A stretch of 64,000 nucleotides of DNA, taken from Gallionellaceae bacterium. GTDB lineage: Bacteria > Pseudomonadota > Gammaproteobacteria > Burkholderiales > Thiobacillaceae. Position 1 is the stretch's first letter. Every line of letters starts with the position of its first letter. This document shows, one piece after another, positions 52,088 through 60,723 of the stretch. The position numbers were made by a program, and so were the translations under genes. Below the pieces are notes generated by a model, which saw nothing but the letters and a program-made list of their open reading frames with translations, did no database searches and had not been told where the DNA came from. The stretch spans positions 1 through 64,000 of the forward strand of contig JAQTLU010000008.1 of the NCBI GenBank assembly GCA_028714735.1, read 5' to 3'.

Positions 52088-53143
52088 TTAGGACAATTCA
52101 TTCTTGCGACTACCCACGGTCTGCCCTGGCAGCGTGATGCTGAACACGCTGCCCTGGCCCGGTACGCTGACCACCACGACGCTGCCGCCGTTGGCCAGGG
52201 TCAGGTTCTTCACCACCACCAGGCCCAGCCCGACGCGCCGCGCCTTGGTGGTGAACATCGGCTGGAACAGGCGCGCCTGGTGTTCCGGCGCGATGCCGCT
52301 GCCGCTGTCCTCGATGGCGACCGTCACGGTATCCGCCACTATATCTGCACTCGCCCTGATGGCCAGTTCGCCGCCCTCCGGCATCGCCTCCACGGCATTG
52401 GTGACCAGGTTCCACAACACCTGATGCAGATGCATCGGGTCGACCCGGATCAGGGGCAGGGTGTGCGGGATGTCCTGCCTGACGGTGACAGCGGCGGGGA
52501 TGTCGCACTTGCGCAGGGTCTGGGCGAGCGCCTCGGCCAGGTTGACCAGCGCCGGGTGCGGCGGCTGGGTGCGCACCGCATCCAGCAGGTCGGACACGAT
52601 GCGATCCGCGTCCGCGATCTCGCCCTTGATGATGCCGAGATATTCCAGTGTGGTCGCGTCCGCGTCGGCCAGCACGGTTTGCAGGAAGTACACGGCATTG
52701 TTCATCACTCCGAGCGGGTTGCGCAGTTCGTGCCCCACGGTGTCCGCCACCTGGCCGAGCAGCGCCAGCTTCTCCGACCGCAGCAGTTCCTCCTGGGCCG
52801 CCAGCACCTGCCGGCTGCGTTCCGCCACTTTCGCCTCCAACTCGGCGTTCAGCCTGCGGGTTTCCATCTCGGCCTGCTGGCGCCGTCCGGCCTCGTCTCG
52901 GATCGTATCGAGCATGGCAATCACGAAGGCCACCAGGACCAGGCCGTCGAGGAAGGGCGTGACCACCCCGGCAAACTCCAACTCGGCGCTCAGGCGGCCG
53001 TCCCAGAGCAGATCGATGGTCAGGACGATCAGCACCGAGACCAGCACGGCCACACCCAGGAACAGCACGGCAAAGCGCCTCGAACTGATCCGGAGCAGGC
53101 GCTGAACCGCCTGTTTCATGACCCGGTTGAAGATATCCGGCAT
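52088..53143 (-). CDS. Membrane histidine kinase with minimal periplasmic sensor
   Basis: This 351-residue kinase has two membrane segments (about 25-44 and 62-79), with about 17 residues between them on the outside. A coiled coil leads to the DHp helix with H138 in VGHELRNPLGVMNNAVYFLQ. The HATPase region has NLVTNAVEAMPEGG and DSGSGIAP. I start at 53143 (MPDIFNR), where AGGAGAAATG lies directly before the ATG. With so little periplasmic mass it may sense through its membrane segments or a partner protein. It starts 1 nt after the dCache kinase stop. Confidence 0.93.
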   Translation of the reverse strand: MPDIFNRVMKQAVQRLLRISSRRFAVLFLGVAVLVSVLIVLTIDLLWDGRLSAELEFAGVVTPFLDGLVLVAFVIAMLDTIRDEAGRRQQAEMETRRLNAELEAKVAERSRQVLAAQEELLRSEKLALLGQVADTVGHELRNPLGVMNNAVYFLQTVLADADATTLEYLGIIKGEIADADRIVSDLLDAVRTQPPHPALVNLAEALAQTLRKCDIPAAVTVRQDIPHTLPLIRVDPMHLHQVLWNLVTNAVEAMPEGGELAIRASADIVADTVTVAIEDSGSGIAPEHQARLFQPMFTTKARRVGLGLVVVKNLTLANGGSVVVVSVPGQGSVFSITLPGQTVGSRKNELS

Positions 53144-53144
53144 G

Positions 53145-54923
53145 TCATTTCTCCTCGTGATCCGCTGCGGGCAGGGTGACTGAAAATACCGTGCCTTTGC
53201 CCTGGATGCTGGCGGCCTCGACCGTGCCGCCATTGGCCTCGACCAGGTTCCTGGCCACCACCAGGCCGAGGCCGATGCCGCGCGCCTTGGTGGTGAACAG
53301 GGGCTGGAACAGCCTGGCCATGTCTGCCGGCGCGATGCCGCCGCCGCTGTCGCGCACGCTGACGATGACCGCCTTGCCGTCTGCGGCCGCCCGGATTTCC
53401 AGCACGCCGCCCTCCGGCATGGCGTCCACCGCGTTGCCGACCAGGTTCTCGAAGGCCTGCCGGATCTGGCTGGCATCGACCCGGACGGCGGGCAGCGTGG
53501 CGGGAATGTCCAGGCGCACGGTCACCCCGGCGGGCGGGACGCATTTGCGCAAGACCTGCTCGACCAGAACTGCCACGCCATGCGAGGCGGGCATCGGGGG
53601 CCGGGTTTGCACCGCATCCGTCAGATCGGTCACGATGCGCTCCGAGCGGGCGATCTCGTCCCGGATGATGCCGAGGTATTCCTTTACGTCGGCGTCGGAG
53701 CCAGCATTCGTGGACTGGAGGAAATACACCGCGTTGCTCATCGCCGCCAGTGGATTGCGCAACTCATGCCCCACGCTGGCCGCGACCTGGCCCAGCAGCG
53801 CCTGCTTCTCCCTTTTTACCAGTGCGTCCTGGGCGGGCCGCAGCTTGTCGATCATGGTGTTGAAATTGGCCGCCAGTTCGCCGAACTCGTCCTCGCTGCG
53901 CACGACCAGCCTGCTATCGAGCTTGCCGCCTGCCACCTGCCGCACGCCTCGCACCAGTTCCCCCAGCGGTCTCAGGAAGTGCCGGCCGATGAGGCTGTAC
54001 AGTCCGGCCAGCACCAGCAGCACGGCGAACACCAGCACCGCCGTCGCCATGGCCATACGCCGGATCGGGGCAAAGACCTTGTCCGACGGCTGTTCCAGCG
54101 CCAGGCGCCAACCGCTGCCGCGATAGTCCTGCACCCCGCCTTGCGCCACTTCCACCTTCAGGGCTTCCCCGGCGCCGTGGCTGTCGTGGGGCGCTATGGC
54201 ATAGCCGGACTTTTCTTCCTCGGCGACCACGCGCTCCGCAGGGGCCGTCAATTCGTTATTGACGGTATCGACGCTGCGCCTGGCGATCACAGCCCCGGCG
54301 CGGTCAAGCAGGTGGACCGTGGCGGCCGGGTCGGTGTGATCGAGGATGCCCTGGACGTCCGCCCAGCGGTAATGGGCGACCACCACGCCCACCACCCGGC
54401 TCCGGTCGGCCTGGCCATAAACGGGCGCGGCAAAGATCACCACCGGCATCCCGGTGCGGCGACGGACCACCCGGTCCGTATAGTTGATTTCGCCGTTCAG
54501 GGCGCGTTGAAAACCAGGCACGCTGGTGACATAGGCCGAAATGGCCGTTTCATCGCCCAGCGGCTTGGGCGCAATTACGGCGTGGCCATCGGCATCGAAC
54601 ACCGCGAGTGCGTCCCAGGGGCCCGTGAGGCGTTCCCGCTCTTCCAGTTCGTCCGCCACCATCCCGGCCATGGCGCGATTGGAGGGCGACTCGAGAAACC
54701 CGGCCAGCAGTTCATCGGCGGCGATCGTGCTGACGCCCTGGTAGGCATGGTACATGGCGGTATCGATCTCGCGCATGATGCCCCGGGCACTCTGGACCTG
54801 CTCCTGGATGATGCGTTCCTGCAATATGAAACGGGCCTGGAAGAACACCGCGGCCCCGAGCAGCGGCCCGATGATCAGCGCCGCCGTGGCGGCGCTGAGG
54901 CCGATTTTATTGGCGAAGCGCAT
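53145..54923 (-). CDS. dCache-HAMP histidine kinase
   Basis: This 592-residue membrane kinase is built as follows. TM1 is at about 8-28, the periplasmic dCache domain is at about 35-285 (VFDADGHAVIAP ... FQRALNGEINYTDRVVRRRTGMPVVIFAAPVYG), TM2 is at about 291-312 and a HAMP domain is at about 313-365. The DHp helix carries H386 in SVGHELRNPLAAMSNAVYFL, and the HATPase has DSGGGIAP and LGLVVARNLVEANGGT. dCache domains usually bind small ligands such as amino acids or carboxylates; the ligand is unknown. The start overlaps the preceding kinase stop by 1 nt (TGATG). Confidence 0.95.
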   Translation of the reverse strand: MRFANKIGLSAATAALIIGPLLGAAVFFQARFILQERIIQEQVQSARGIMREIDTAMYHAYQGVSTIAADELLAGFLESPSNRAMAGMVADELEERERLTGPWDALAVFDADGHAVIAPKPLGDETAISAYVTSVPGFQRALNGEINYTDRVVRRRTGMPVVIFAAPVYGQADRSRVVGVVVAHYRWADVQGILDHTDPAATVHLLDRAGAVIARRSVDTVNNELTAPAERVVAEEEKSGYAIAPHDSHGAGEALKVEVAQGGVQDYRGSGWRLALEQPSDKVFAPIRRMAMATAVLVFAVLLVLAGLYSLIGRHFLRPLGELVRGVRQVAGGKLDSRLVVRSEDEFGELAANFNTMIDKLRPAQDALVKREKQALLGQVAASVGHELRNPLAAMSNAVYFLQSTNAGSDADVKEYLGIIRDEIARSERIVTDLTDAVQTRPPMPASHGVAVLVEQVLRKCVPPAGVTVRLDIPATLPAVRVDASQIRQAFENLVGNAVDAMPEGGVLEIRAAADGKAVIVSVRDSGGGIAPADMARLFQPLFTTKARGIGLGLVVARNLVEANGGTVEAASIQGKGTVFSVTLPAADHEEK

Positions 54924-56566
54924 CAGGCGGCCCCTTCGGCCGGACCGGCGCAGGGCAGGGTGACCGTGAAGACCGTGCCCCGGCCGGGTTCGCTCTGCAC
55001 TTCGATCCTGCCGCCGTTGGCTTCGGTCAGGTTCTTCACCACCACCAGGCCGAGGCCGATGCCGCGCGCCTTGGTGGTGTAGAGGGGCTGGAACAGCCGG
55101 GTCATCTGCTCCGGCGCGATGCCGCTGCCGGTGTCCCGCACGCTGATGCTGACCGCCCCGTCCGCCTCGGCTGCCGCTATGGTCAGGGTGCCGCCTGTCG
55201 CCATGGCGTCGATGCCGTTGCTGATCAGGTTGCGCAGCACCTGCTGGACCTGCTGCGGGTCCACCCGCAGGGGCGGCAGCGTGGCCGGGATGGCCTGCTC
55301 GACGGTCACGCCGTCGGGGACCGGGAGCTTGCGCAGGGTCTGGCCGATCAGTTCCGCCAGCCAGACCGTTCCGGCTTGCGGCGGCTTGGTGCGCACCGAA
55401 TCGAGCAGGTCGGACACGATGCGTTCGGCCGTGGCGATCTCGGTCTTGATCAGGACCAGGTATTCCTGGGTGGTCGCGTCGGCCTCCGACAGCACGGTCT
55501 GCAGGAAGTACACCGCGTTGTTCATCACCCCGAGCGGGTTGCGCAACTCGTGGCCGACGCTGCCGGCCACCTGGCCCAGCACCGCCAGTTTTTCCTTGCG
55601 TACCAGGTCCTCCTGGGCCGCCAGCAGTTGTCGGGTGCGCTCCTGCACCTTTTCTTCGAGTTCTTCGTTGAGCCGGCGGACCTGTTCTTCCGCCTGCCTG
55701 CGCTCGGTGACGTCCCTGGCGATGCAGATGGCGGCAATTTCACCGCCGGGGTCCATCGGCACGATGCTCAGCTCGGAATCGAAATATTCGCCCGACGCCT
55801 TGGCGATCTTCAGTGCGAAAACCGGCGTGGAGTGGCCGGCAAGGGTGTTCCGGAAGACCTCGATGGCCCGCGGCAGGTCGTCCGGGTGGATGATCTGCGC
55901 GAAGGGCTTGCCGAGCCAGTTTTCGGGTTGCCAGCCGGTCAGGCGCGCGAACGCCGGGTTGAGCGAGCAGAACCTGCCATCCGGCGCCAGCAGGCAAATG
56001 ATGTCGTCGGCGTACTCGAAAATGCCGCGGTAGCGGGCCTCGCTTTGCCTGGCCAGGTTCTGCGCCCGATACAGGCTGCGTATCGGCAGATGCCAGAGCA
56101 CCGCAAACATGCCCAGGCCGGCCGCGATGACGATCAATCCGAGCAGCCCGGTCTGCAACAGCAGGGGCCGGAGGGAACGCGAGATCTCGACCTGGCCGAC
56201 GACGCCGCCGGCATCGGTCAGGGTACGCGAACAGCTTATGACCGGAAATTTCGGGACGCCGGCTATCCTGGCGATAACCTCTTTTTTCTGGTTGAAAATG
56301 CGTCCGCCCTGGCTCTCATCCGAAGACAGCAGGCGCGAGAAGTACTCCTCCATCCGCACTTGTTCGAATTCCCAATAAACCGGATTCCGGCTGACGATGT
56401 TCTGGGTGATGGCATGGGCGATGACCTCGGTCTCGCTTTCCAGGCTCCCGGTCATGTAGCGATAAGTGATATACGAATAGCCCGCGGGTACGGCGAGCAC
56501 GGTGACGCCGACGAATAGCGCCACCAGCCATGCCACGGTGCGAGCCAGGTTGGCCGTGGGGGCCAT
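54923..56566 (-). CDS. Membrane histidine kinase with periplasmic loop and PAS
   Basis: This 547-residue kinase has TM1 at about 11-31, a periplasmic segment at about 32-135 with weak similarity to sCache-type loops, TM2 at about 136-158, and a PAS/PAC domain at about 175-290. A coiled coil leads to the DHp helix with H339 in SVGHELRNPLGVMNNAVYFL and a HATPase domain. The DNA for its last 260 or so codons is nearly identical to that of the 908-residue kinase. It starts 3 nt after the binding-protein stop, so this kinase could read the bound state of that protein. Confidence 0.94.
   Translation of the reverse strand: MAPTANLARTVAWLVALFVGVTVLAVPAGYSYITYRYMTGSLESETEVIAHAITQNIVSRNPVYWEFEQVRMEEYFSRLLSSDESQGGRIFNQKKEVIARIAGVPKFPVISCSRTLTDAGGVVGQVEISRSLRPLLLQTGLLGLIVIAAGLGMFAVLWHLPIRSLYRAQNLARQSEARYRGIFEYADDIICLLAPDGRFCSLNPAFARLTGWQPENWLGKPFAQIIHPDDLPRAIEVFRNTLAGHSTPVFALKIAKASGEYFDSELSIVPMDPGGEIAAICIARDVTERRQAEEQVRRLNEELEEKVQERTRQLLAAQEDLVRKEKLAVLGQVAGSVGHELRNPLGVMNNAVYFLQTVLSEADATTQEYLVLIKTEIATAERIVSDLLDSVRTKPPQAGTVWLAELIGQTLRKLPVPDGVTVEQAIPATLPPLRVDPQQVQQVLRNLISNGIDAMATGGTLTIAAAEADGAVSISVRDTGSGIAPEQMTRLFQPLYTTKARGIGLGLVVVKNLTEANGGRIEVQSEPGRGTVFTVTLPCAGPAEGAA
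54935..55718 (-). repeat. Kinase-module repeat copy A
   Basis: This ~784-bp block matches 57445-58228 without indels at a constant offset of 2510. Most 60-base stretches carry 0-3 differences, apart from one divergent patch near 55145-55195. It spans the coiled coil, DHp and HATPase of the 547-residue kinase. Confidence 0.95.
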
Positions 56567-56569
56567 GGC

Positions 56570-57406
56570 TTACTTCCGCGGCCCGACGACGTAGTTCCCT
56601 AACTCATCCAGTAGCCGTGCGACAGGTTGCGAATGCACGAACTCGATGAATCTTCGCACCCGTTCGGGCGGGTTGGGCTGGGTGACCAGATATAAGCCCA
56701 TGACCAGCGGATAGGTACCGTTGGCGATGTTCGCTGCGCTGGGCACGACACCATTGAAGGGCAGAACCTTCATCTGGCGGTTTTCGGAACGGATCAGGCT
56801 CAGGGTCGAAAACCCGATGGCGTCCGGAATTTTTTCTATCAGATCGGCGGCCTCCTGCGAGGTCAGCGCGACCGTTGCGTCCGCGCGCGAGGCGAGCCTG
56901 CGCTCGATGGCAGCCCCGATTTCGGGAAAGCGTCTGCTGATCAGGGTGGACTCTGCATCGTTTGTCGGGCGCAATATCGGCCGCATGCGCTGGCCTTGGG
57001 GCCGGCCGACCTTGAGCATGTTCAAGAACCCGGCCTCGCTCAGGCCCGTCAAGGGATGGCCAGCCTTGACGGCAAAAACCAGCGGGGTCCGCGCATATTC
57101 GGTGACGTCCAGTCCCAGCTTCTGTTCCTGGTCGGTCAGTAATCGGGCGCTCAGGCCGATGTCGATGGCCCCCTTGGCGACCGCCTTGATGCCGCCGCTG
57201 GTACCCAGGCTGGGCAGCACGACCACCGTGTAGCCGGGATGGGATTGCTCGAAAGCGCTGCCCAGCCGCTTCATGGTGCCCAGGGCGCCGCCGTTGCCTC
57301 CGAGCGTGAGCGTTTCCCCGGCCAGGGTGGGCTGCGCCGTCAGGCAACCGACGATGGCCAGGACGCAGGATAGTGCCACCCTGTATTTTTTTTTGGTTAA
57401 CGACAT
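56570..57406 (-). CDS. PstS-like periplasmic phosphate/oxyanion-binding protein
   Basis: This 278-residue exported protein has a signal peptide (VALSCVLAIVGCLTAQPTLAGE) followed by a type 2 periplasmic-binding-protein fold of the PstS class. LTLGGNGGALGTMKRLGSAFEQSHPGY and the anion-loop signature LPSLGTSGGIKAVAKGAIDIGLSAR are visible. The ATG at 57406 has AAAGGATTTGAT upstream; an earlier ATG/GTG (57433/57436) overlaps the preceding kinase stop. No permease or ATPase gene is present, so I infer a sensory role, presenting ligand to one of the flanking kinases. Confidence 0.88.
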   Translation of the reverse strand: MSLTKKKYRVALSCVLAIVGCLTAQPTLAGETLTLGGNGGALGTMKRLGSAFEQSHPGYTVVVLPSLGTSGGIKAVAKGAIDIGLSARLLTDQEQKLGLDVTEYARTPLVFAVKAGHPLTGLSEAGFLNMLKVGRPQGQRMRPILRPTNDAESTLISRRFPEIGAAIERRLASRADATVALTSQEAADLIEKIPDAIGFSTLSLIRSENRQMKVLPFNGVVPSAANIANGTYPLVMGLYLVTQPNPPERVRRFIEFVHSQPVARLLDELGNYVVGPRK

Positions 57407-57432
57407 ATCAAATCCTTTGCTCGGATACCGCA

Positions 57433-60159
57433 TCACGTCGCCTCTTCGGCCGGACCGGCGCAGGGCAGGGTGACCGTGAAGACCGTGCCCCGGCCGGGTT
57501 CGCTCTGCACTTCGATCCTGCCGCCATTGGCCTCGGTGAGGTTCTTCACCACCACCAGGCCGAGGCCGATACCGCGCGCCTTGGTGGTGTAGAGGGGCTG
57601 GAACAGCCGGGCCATCTGCTCCGGCGCGATGCCGCTGCCGGTGTCCCGCACGCTGACGGCCACGCTCATGCCATCGGCGGCCGCCGTTATGGTCAGGGTG
57701 CCGCCTTCGGCCATGGCGTCGATGCCGTTGCTGATCAGATTGCGCAACACCTGCTGGACCTGCTGCGGGTCCACCCGCAGGGGCGGCAGCGTGGCCGGGA
57801 TGGCCTGCTCGACGGTCACGCCGTCGGGGACCGGGAGCTTGCGCAGGGTCTGGCCGATCAGTTCCGCCAGCCAGACCGTTCCGGCTTGCGGCGGCTTGGT
57901 GCGCACCGAGTCGAGCAGATCGGACACGATGCGTTCGGCCGTGGCGATCTCGGTCTTGATCAGGACCAGGTATTCCTGGGTGGTCGCGTCGGCCTCCGAC
58001 AGCACGGTCTGCAGGAAGTACACCGCGTTGTTCATCACCCCGAGCGGGTTGCGCAACTCGTGGCCGACGCTGCCGGCCACCTGGCCCAGCACCGCCAGTT
58101 TCTCCTTCCGCACCAGGTCCTCCTGGGCCGCCAGCAGTTGTCGGGTGCGTTCCTGTACCTTTTCTTCGAGTTCTTCGTTGAGCCGGCGGACCTTTTCTTC
58201 CGCCTGCCTGCGCTCGGTGACGTCATGGAAGATGCCGGCCAGGAAGGGATGTCCCGAAAGCGTCATGGGCGAGGCGCTGACATCGGCAAAGAATACCGAA
58301 CCGTCCTTGCGTTGCACCGGCAGATTGAGCGCCACCCGGATCTCGCCTTTCAACTGGCGTTCGAACTGCTGCCGCACGTTAGGCAGCGCCTCTGCCGGGT
58401 GGATGTCTTCCATGCTGAGCCGGTACAACTCCTCCTGCGTGTAACCCAGCATGGCGCAGACCGCCTGGTTGGCGATGACGAACTGGTGGGTATGGCCATC
58501 CGCCACCAGGATGCCGTCGACGGCGGACTCGAGTATGGTCCTGAACCTGAGTTCGGACTCCTCAAGGGCCTGCGCGGCCAGCTTGCTCTCGGTGATGTCT
58601 TCGTAGACCCCCATCACGCCGATGGTTTCATGGGCTTCGTTGCGCAAGGGCACCTTGGAGGTGCGCAGCCAGATGCGGCCGCCGTCCGGCGTGGTCTGCG
58701 GCTCGTCGTAGGAGAGTGTAGGGTTGTTGGTATCCATTACCCGGCGGTCATCGGCCCGATAAAGCTCCGCCCGGTCCTGCCAGCCCATGTCGAAGTCGGT
58801 CTTGCCGATCATCGTGTCCGGATCGGCCATCCCGGCGTCGTGCGCAAACAGGGTATTGCAACCCAGGTAGCGCAGGTCGCGGTCCTTCCAGAACACCCGC
58901 ATGGGGATGGTCTCGATGATCAGTGAGGTCAGTTCCTGCTGCCGGCGGATTTCCTCCTCCGCCCGCTTGCGCTCGGTGACGTCCCGGGCGATGCCGATGG
59001 CGGCAATCTTGCTGCCCGGGCCGACCGGGACGATGCTCAGTTCGGAATCGAAATAACCGCCCGATTTACGGGCGAGGCGCAGTTCGAACACCGGCGTCGA
59101 CTGGCCGGCCAGGGTGTTCCGGAAAATCTCGGCGGCACGCGGCTGGTCGTCCGGGTGGACGATGGGCATGAAGGGCTTGCCGAGCCACTCTTCGGCCGGC
59201 CAGCCGGTCAGGTGCTCGAAGGCGGGGTTGAGCGAGTGGATGTTTCCCTCCGGCGTCAGCAGGTAGATGATGTCGTCGGCGTATTCGAAGATGCCCCGGT
59301 AGCGGGCCTCGCTTTCACTGATCCTTTCTTCCGCCTGCCGGCGCTGGACCAGTTCCTGTTCCAGCAAGGAGTTGGTCTGCCGCAGTTCGGCGGTGCGCTG
59401 GACGACCTTCTCCTCCAGTTGCTGGCGTTGTTGTGCCAGCTCGTCGTCCTGGATCTGGATCTGCACCAGCATGTCGTTGAAACCCTGCGCCAGGGTTCCC
59501 ACCTCGTCCTTGCCGGTCAACTCCGCGCGCAGGCCATAGTTCTTTTCCCGCGAGACGGTGCTCATCAGTCCGACCAGGTATTGCAAGGGGTCGGTAATGG
59601 CCGGAAGCAGGCGCAATACCAGCGTCACCGCCACCAGCAAGGCGCCCGTCGACGCGACGACGATCATCAGCAGGCTCCACGCCAGGGCCTCGTACACCGG
59701 TGCCATGCTGGAACGGACATGGAGCGAACCGAGCCGCTCCTGCTTCAGGACCACGGGAAGGACGATTTCGAAGTGGGTCATCGTGTAGATGTTGCCCATC
59801 CCCTCAGCGCCATGATGACGATGGGGCGGCATGGCCGACCCCGGCCGTACATAGGCCGCCAAATCCTGGCCATCCTTGCCGAACAATTCGGCAAACTCGA
59901 TGTTGTCGATGACGGCCAGGGCATCGAGGGTTTGCTCCGCCGCCTCGCGGTCGTTGAAGGCCAGGGCCGCCGTGCTGTTGGCCGCGACGATGCTGGCCTG
60001 GGCGTAGACATTCCGTTCCAGCGCATTGCGCTGCTGGAACCACTGCTGGGCCGTCAATGCCAGCATGGCAAACAGCGTCGCCGCCACGGTGGCGACAAAG
60101 GCGGTGAACATCAGCTTGCCGCGGATGGAGGCGTCCTTGAACGCGGCAGGGAGTCTCAT
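57433..60159 (-). CDS. CHASE8-HAMP-triple-PAS histidine kinase
   Basis: This is a 908-residue membrane kinase. TM1 (about 14-35) precedes a periplasmic CHASE8-type domain (about 36-165, with QQRNALERNVYAQASIVAANSTAALAFND), TM2 is at about 165-188, and HAMP is at about 189-240. A coiled coil is followed by three PAS/PAC units (about 285-400, 405-525, 535-655) and the DHp helix with H700 in SVGHELRNPLGVMNNAVYFL. The HATPase completes it. The TGA overlaps the start of the YfiR-like gene reading frame by 4 nt at its 5' side. Three cytosolic PAS domains suggest added inputs such as redox or small ligands. Confidence 0.94.
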   Translation of the reverse strand: MRLPAAFKDASIRGKLMFTAFVATVAATLFAMLALTAQQWFQQRNALERNVYAQASIVAANSTAALAFNDREAAEQTLDALAVIDNIEFAELFGKDGQDLAAYVRPGSAMPPHRHHGAEGMGNIYTMTHFEIVLPVVLKQERLGSLHVRSSMAPVYEALAWSLLMIVVASTGALLVAVTLVLRLLPAITDPLQYLVGLMSTVSREKNYGLRAELTGKDEVGTLAQGFNDMLVQIQIQDDELAQQRQQLEEKVVQRTAELRQTNSLLEQELVQRRQAEERISESEARYRGIFEYADDIIYLLTPEGNIHSLNPAFEHLTGWPAEEWLGKPFMPIVHPDDQPRAAEIFRNTLAGQSTPVFELRLARKSGGYFDSELSIVPVGPGSKIAAIGIARDVTERKRAEEEIRRQQELTSLIIETIPMRVFWKDRDLRYLGCNTLFAHDAGMADPDTMIGKTDFDMGWQDRAELYRADDRRVMDTNNPTLSYDEPQTTPDGGRIWLRTSKVPLRNEAHETIGVMGVYEDITESKLAAQALEESELRFRTILESAVDGILVADGHTHQFVIANQAVCAMLGYTQEELYRLSMEDIHPAEALPNVRQQFERQLKGEIRVALNLPVQRKDGSVFFADVSASPMTLSGHPFLAGIFHDVTERRQAEEKVRRLNEELEEKVQERTRQLLAAQEDLVRKEKLAVLGQVAGSVGHELRNPLGVMNNAVYFLQTVLSEADATTQEYLVLIKTEIATAERIVSDLLDSVRTKPPQAGTVWLAELIGQTLRKLPVPDGVTVEQAIPATLPPLRVDPQQVQQVLRNLISNGIDAMAEGGTLTITAAADGMSVAVSVRDTGSGIAPEQMARLFQPLYTTKARGIGLGLVVVKNLTEANGGRIEVQSEPGRGTVFTVTLPCAGPAEEAT
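57445..58228 (-). repeat. Kinase-module repeat copy B
   Basis: This is the partner of the block at 54935-55718, in the same orientation and 2510 bp further on. It lies in the 3' part of the 908-residue kinase gene. Unequal crossing over between the two copies would delete the binding-protein gene. Confidence 0.95.
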
Positions 60160-60707
60160 TGCCGGCCGCCCGGTTCCGCCACGATGCGGGCCACCTTGAG
60201 CAGTTGCGAGCTGATCTTCAGCCCGGCGCGCCCGGCGGCGGCCGGATTGATTTCAAAGCGCACCTTGTTCTGCTCCAGGTAGAAGTTGATCGCCACGCCC
60301 TGGGCGGCGTAGCCCTCGCTGTCGGCCACGGTCAGGACCGGGCTGCCCTTGAGGCCGTCGAGCAGGCGCGGCAGCTTGTCCGCCTCGGAGGCCTCGATGA
60401 ACAGCACCTGGCATTCGCCCAGGTCGCTGCGGCTGCCGACCGGCACCACCTCCCAGGCCGCGCCGCCGACCCGCTTGCCGCGCAAGCCCTCGGCGGCTTC
60501 GGCGAACTGGCCCTGCCCCAGGATGCACAGGCGCAGGCTGGAACGCGCCTTGATGGCGGCCGGCCACTCGACATACTTGGCGAAATTGTGGACGAAGGCG
60601 GCCTTGACTTCGTACTCCGCCAGCGGTGCCGCCGGCACGCCCGCGCAGTACAGCGCGAGCAGCGCGGCCCAGAGGATGGCGAGCGGCCGGTTCAGGGAGG
60701 TTTTCAA
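60156..60707 (-). CDS. YfiR-like (DUF4154) periplasmic protein
   Basis: This 183-residue exported protein is of the YfiR family. A signal peptide (LAILWAALLALYCAGVPAA) is followed by the characteristic YEVKAAFVHNFAKYVEWP, then CILGQGQF, VLFIEASEADKLPRLL, LTVADSEGYAAQGVAINF and NKVRFEINPAAAGRAGLKISSQLLKVARIV. In Pseudomonas YfiR is a redox-responsive periplasmic repressor of a diguanylate cyclase; here a kinase and a diguanylate cyclase lie in the same operon. The start is probably the TTG at 60707 (GGGGGCGCCACC upstream); an ATG at 60764 would extend into the receptor gene. It follows the TonB receptor by 16 nt. Confidence 0.85.
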   Translation of the reverse strand: MKTSLNRPLAILWAALLALYCAGVPAAPLAEYEVKAAFVHNFAKYVEWPAAIKARSSLRLCILGQGQFAEAAEGLRGKRVGGAAWEVVPVGSRSDLGECQVLFIEASEADKLPRLLDGLKGSPVLTVADSEGYAAQGVAINFYLEQNKVRFEINPAAAGRAGLKISSQLLKVARIVAEPGGRQ

Positions 60708-60723
60708 GGTGGCGCCCCCGGCT

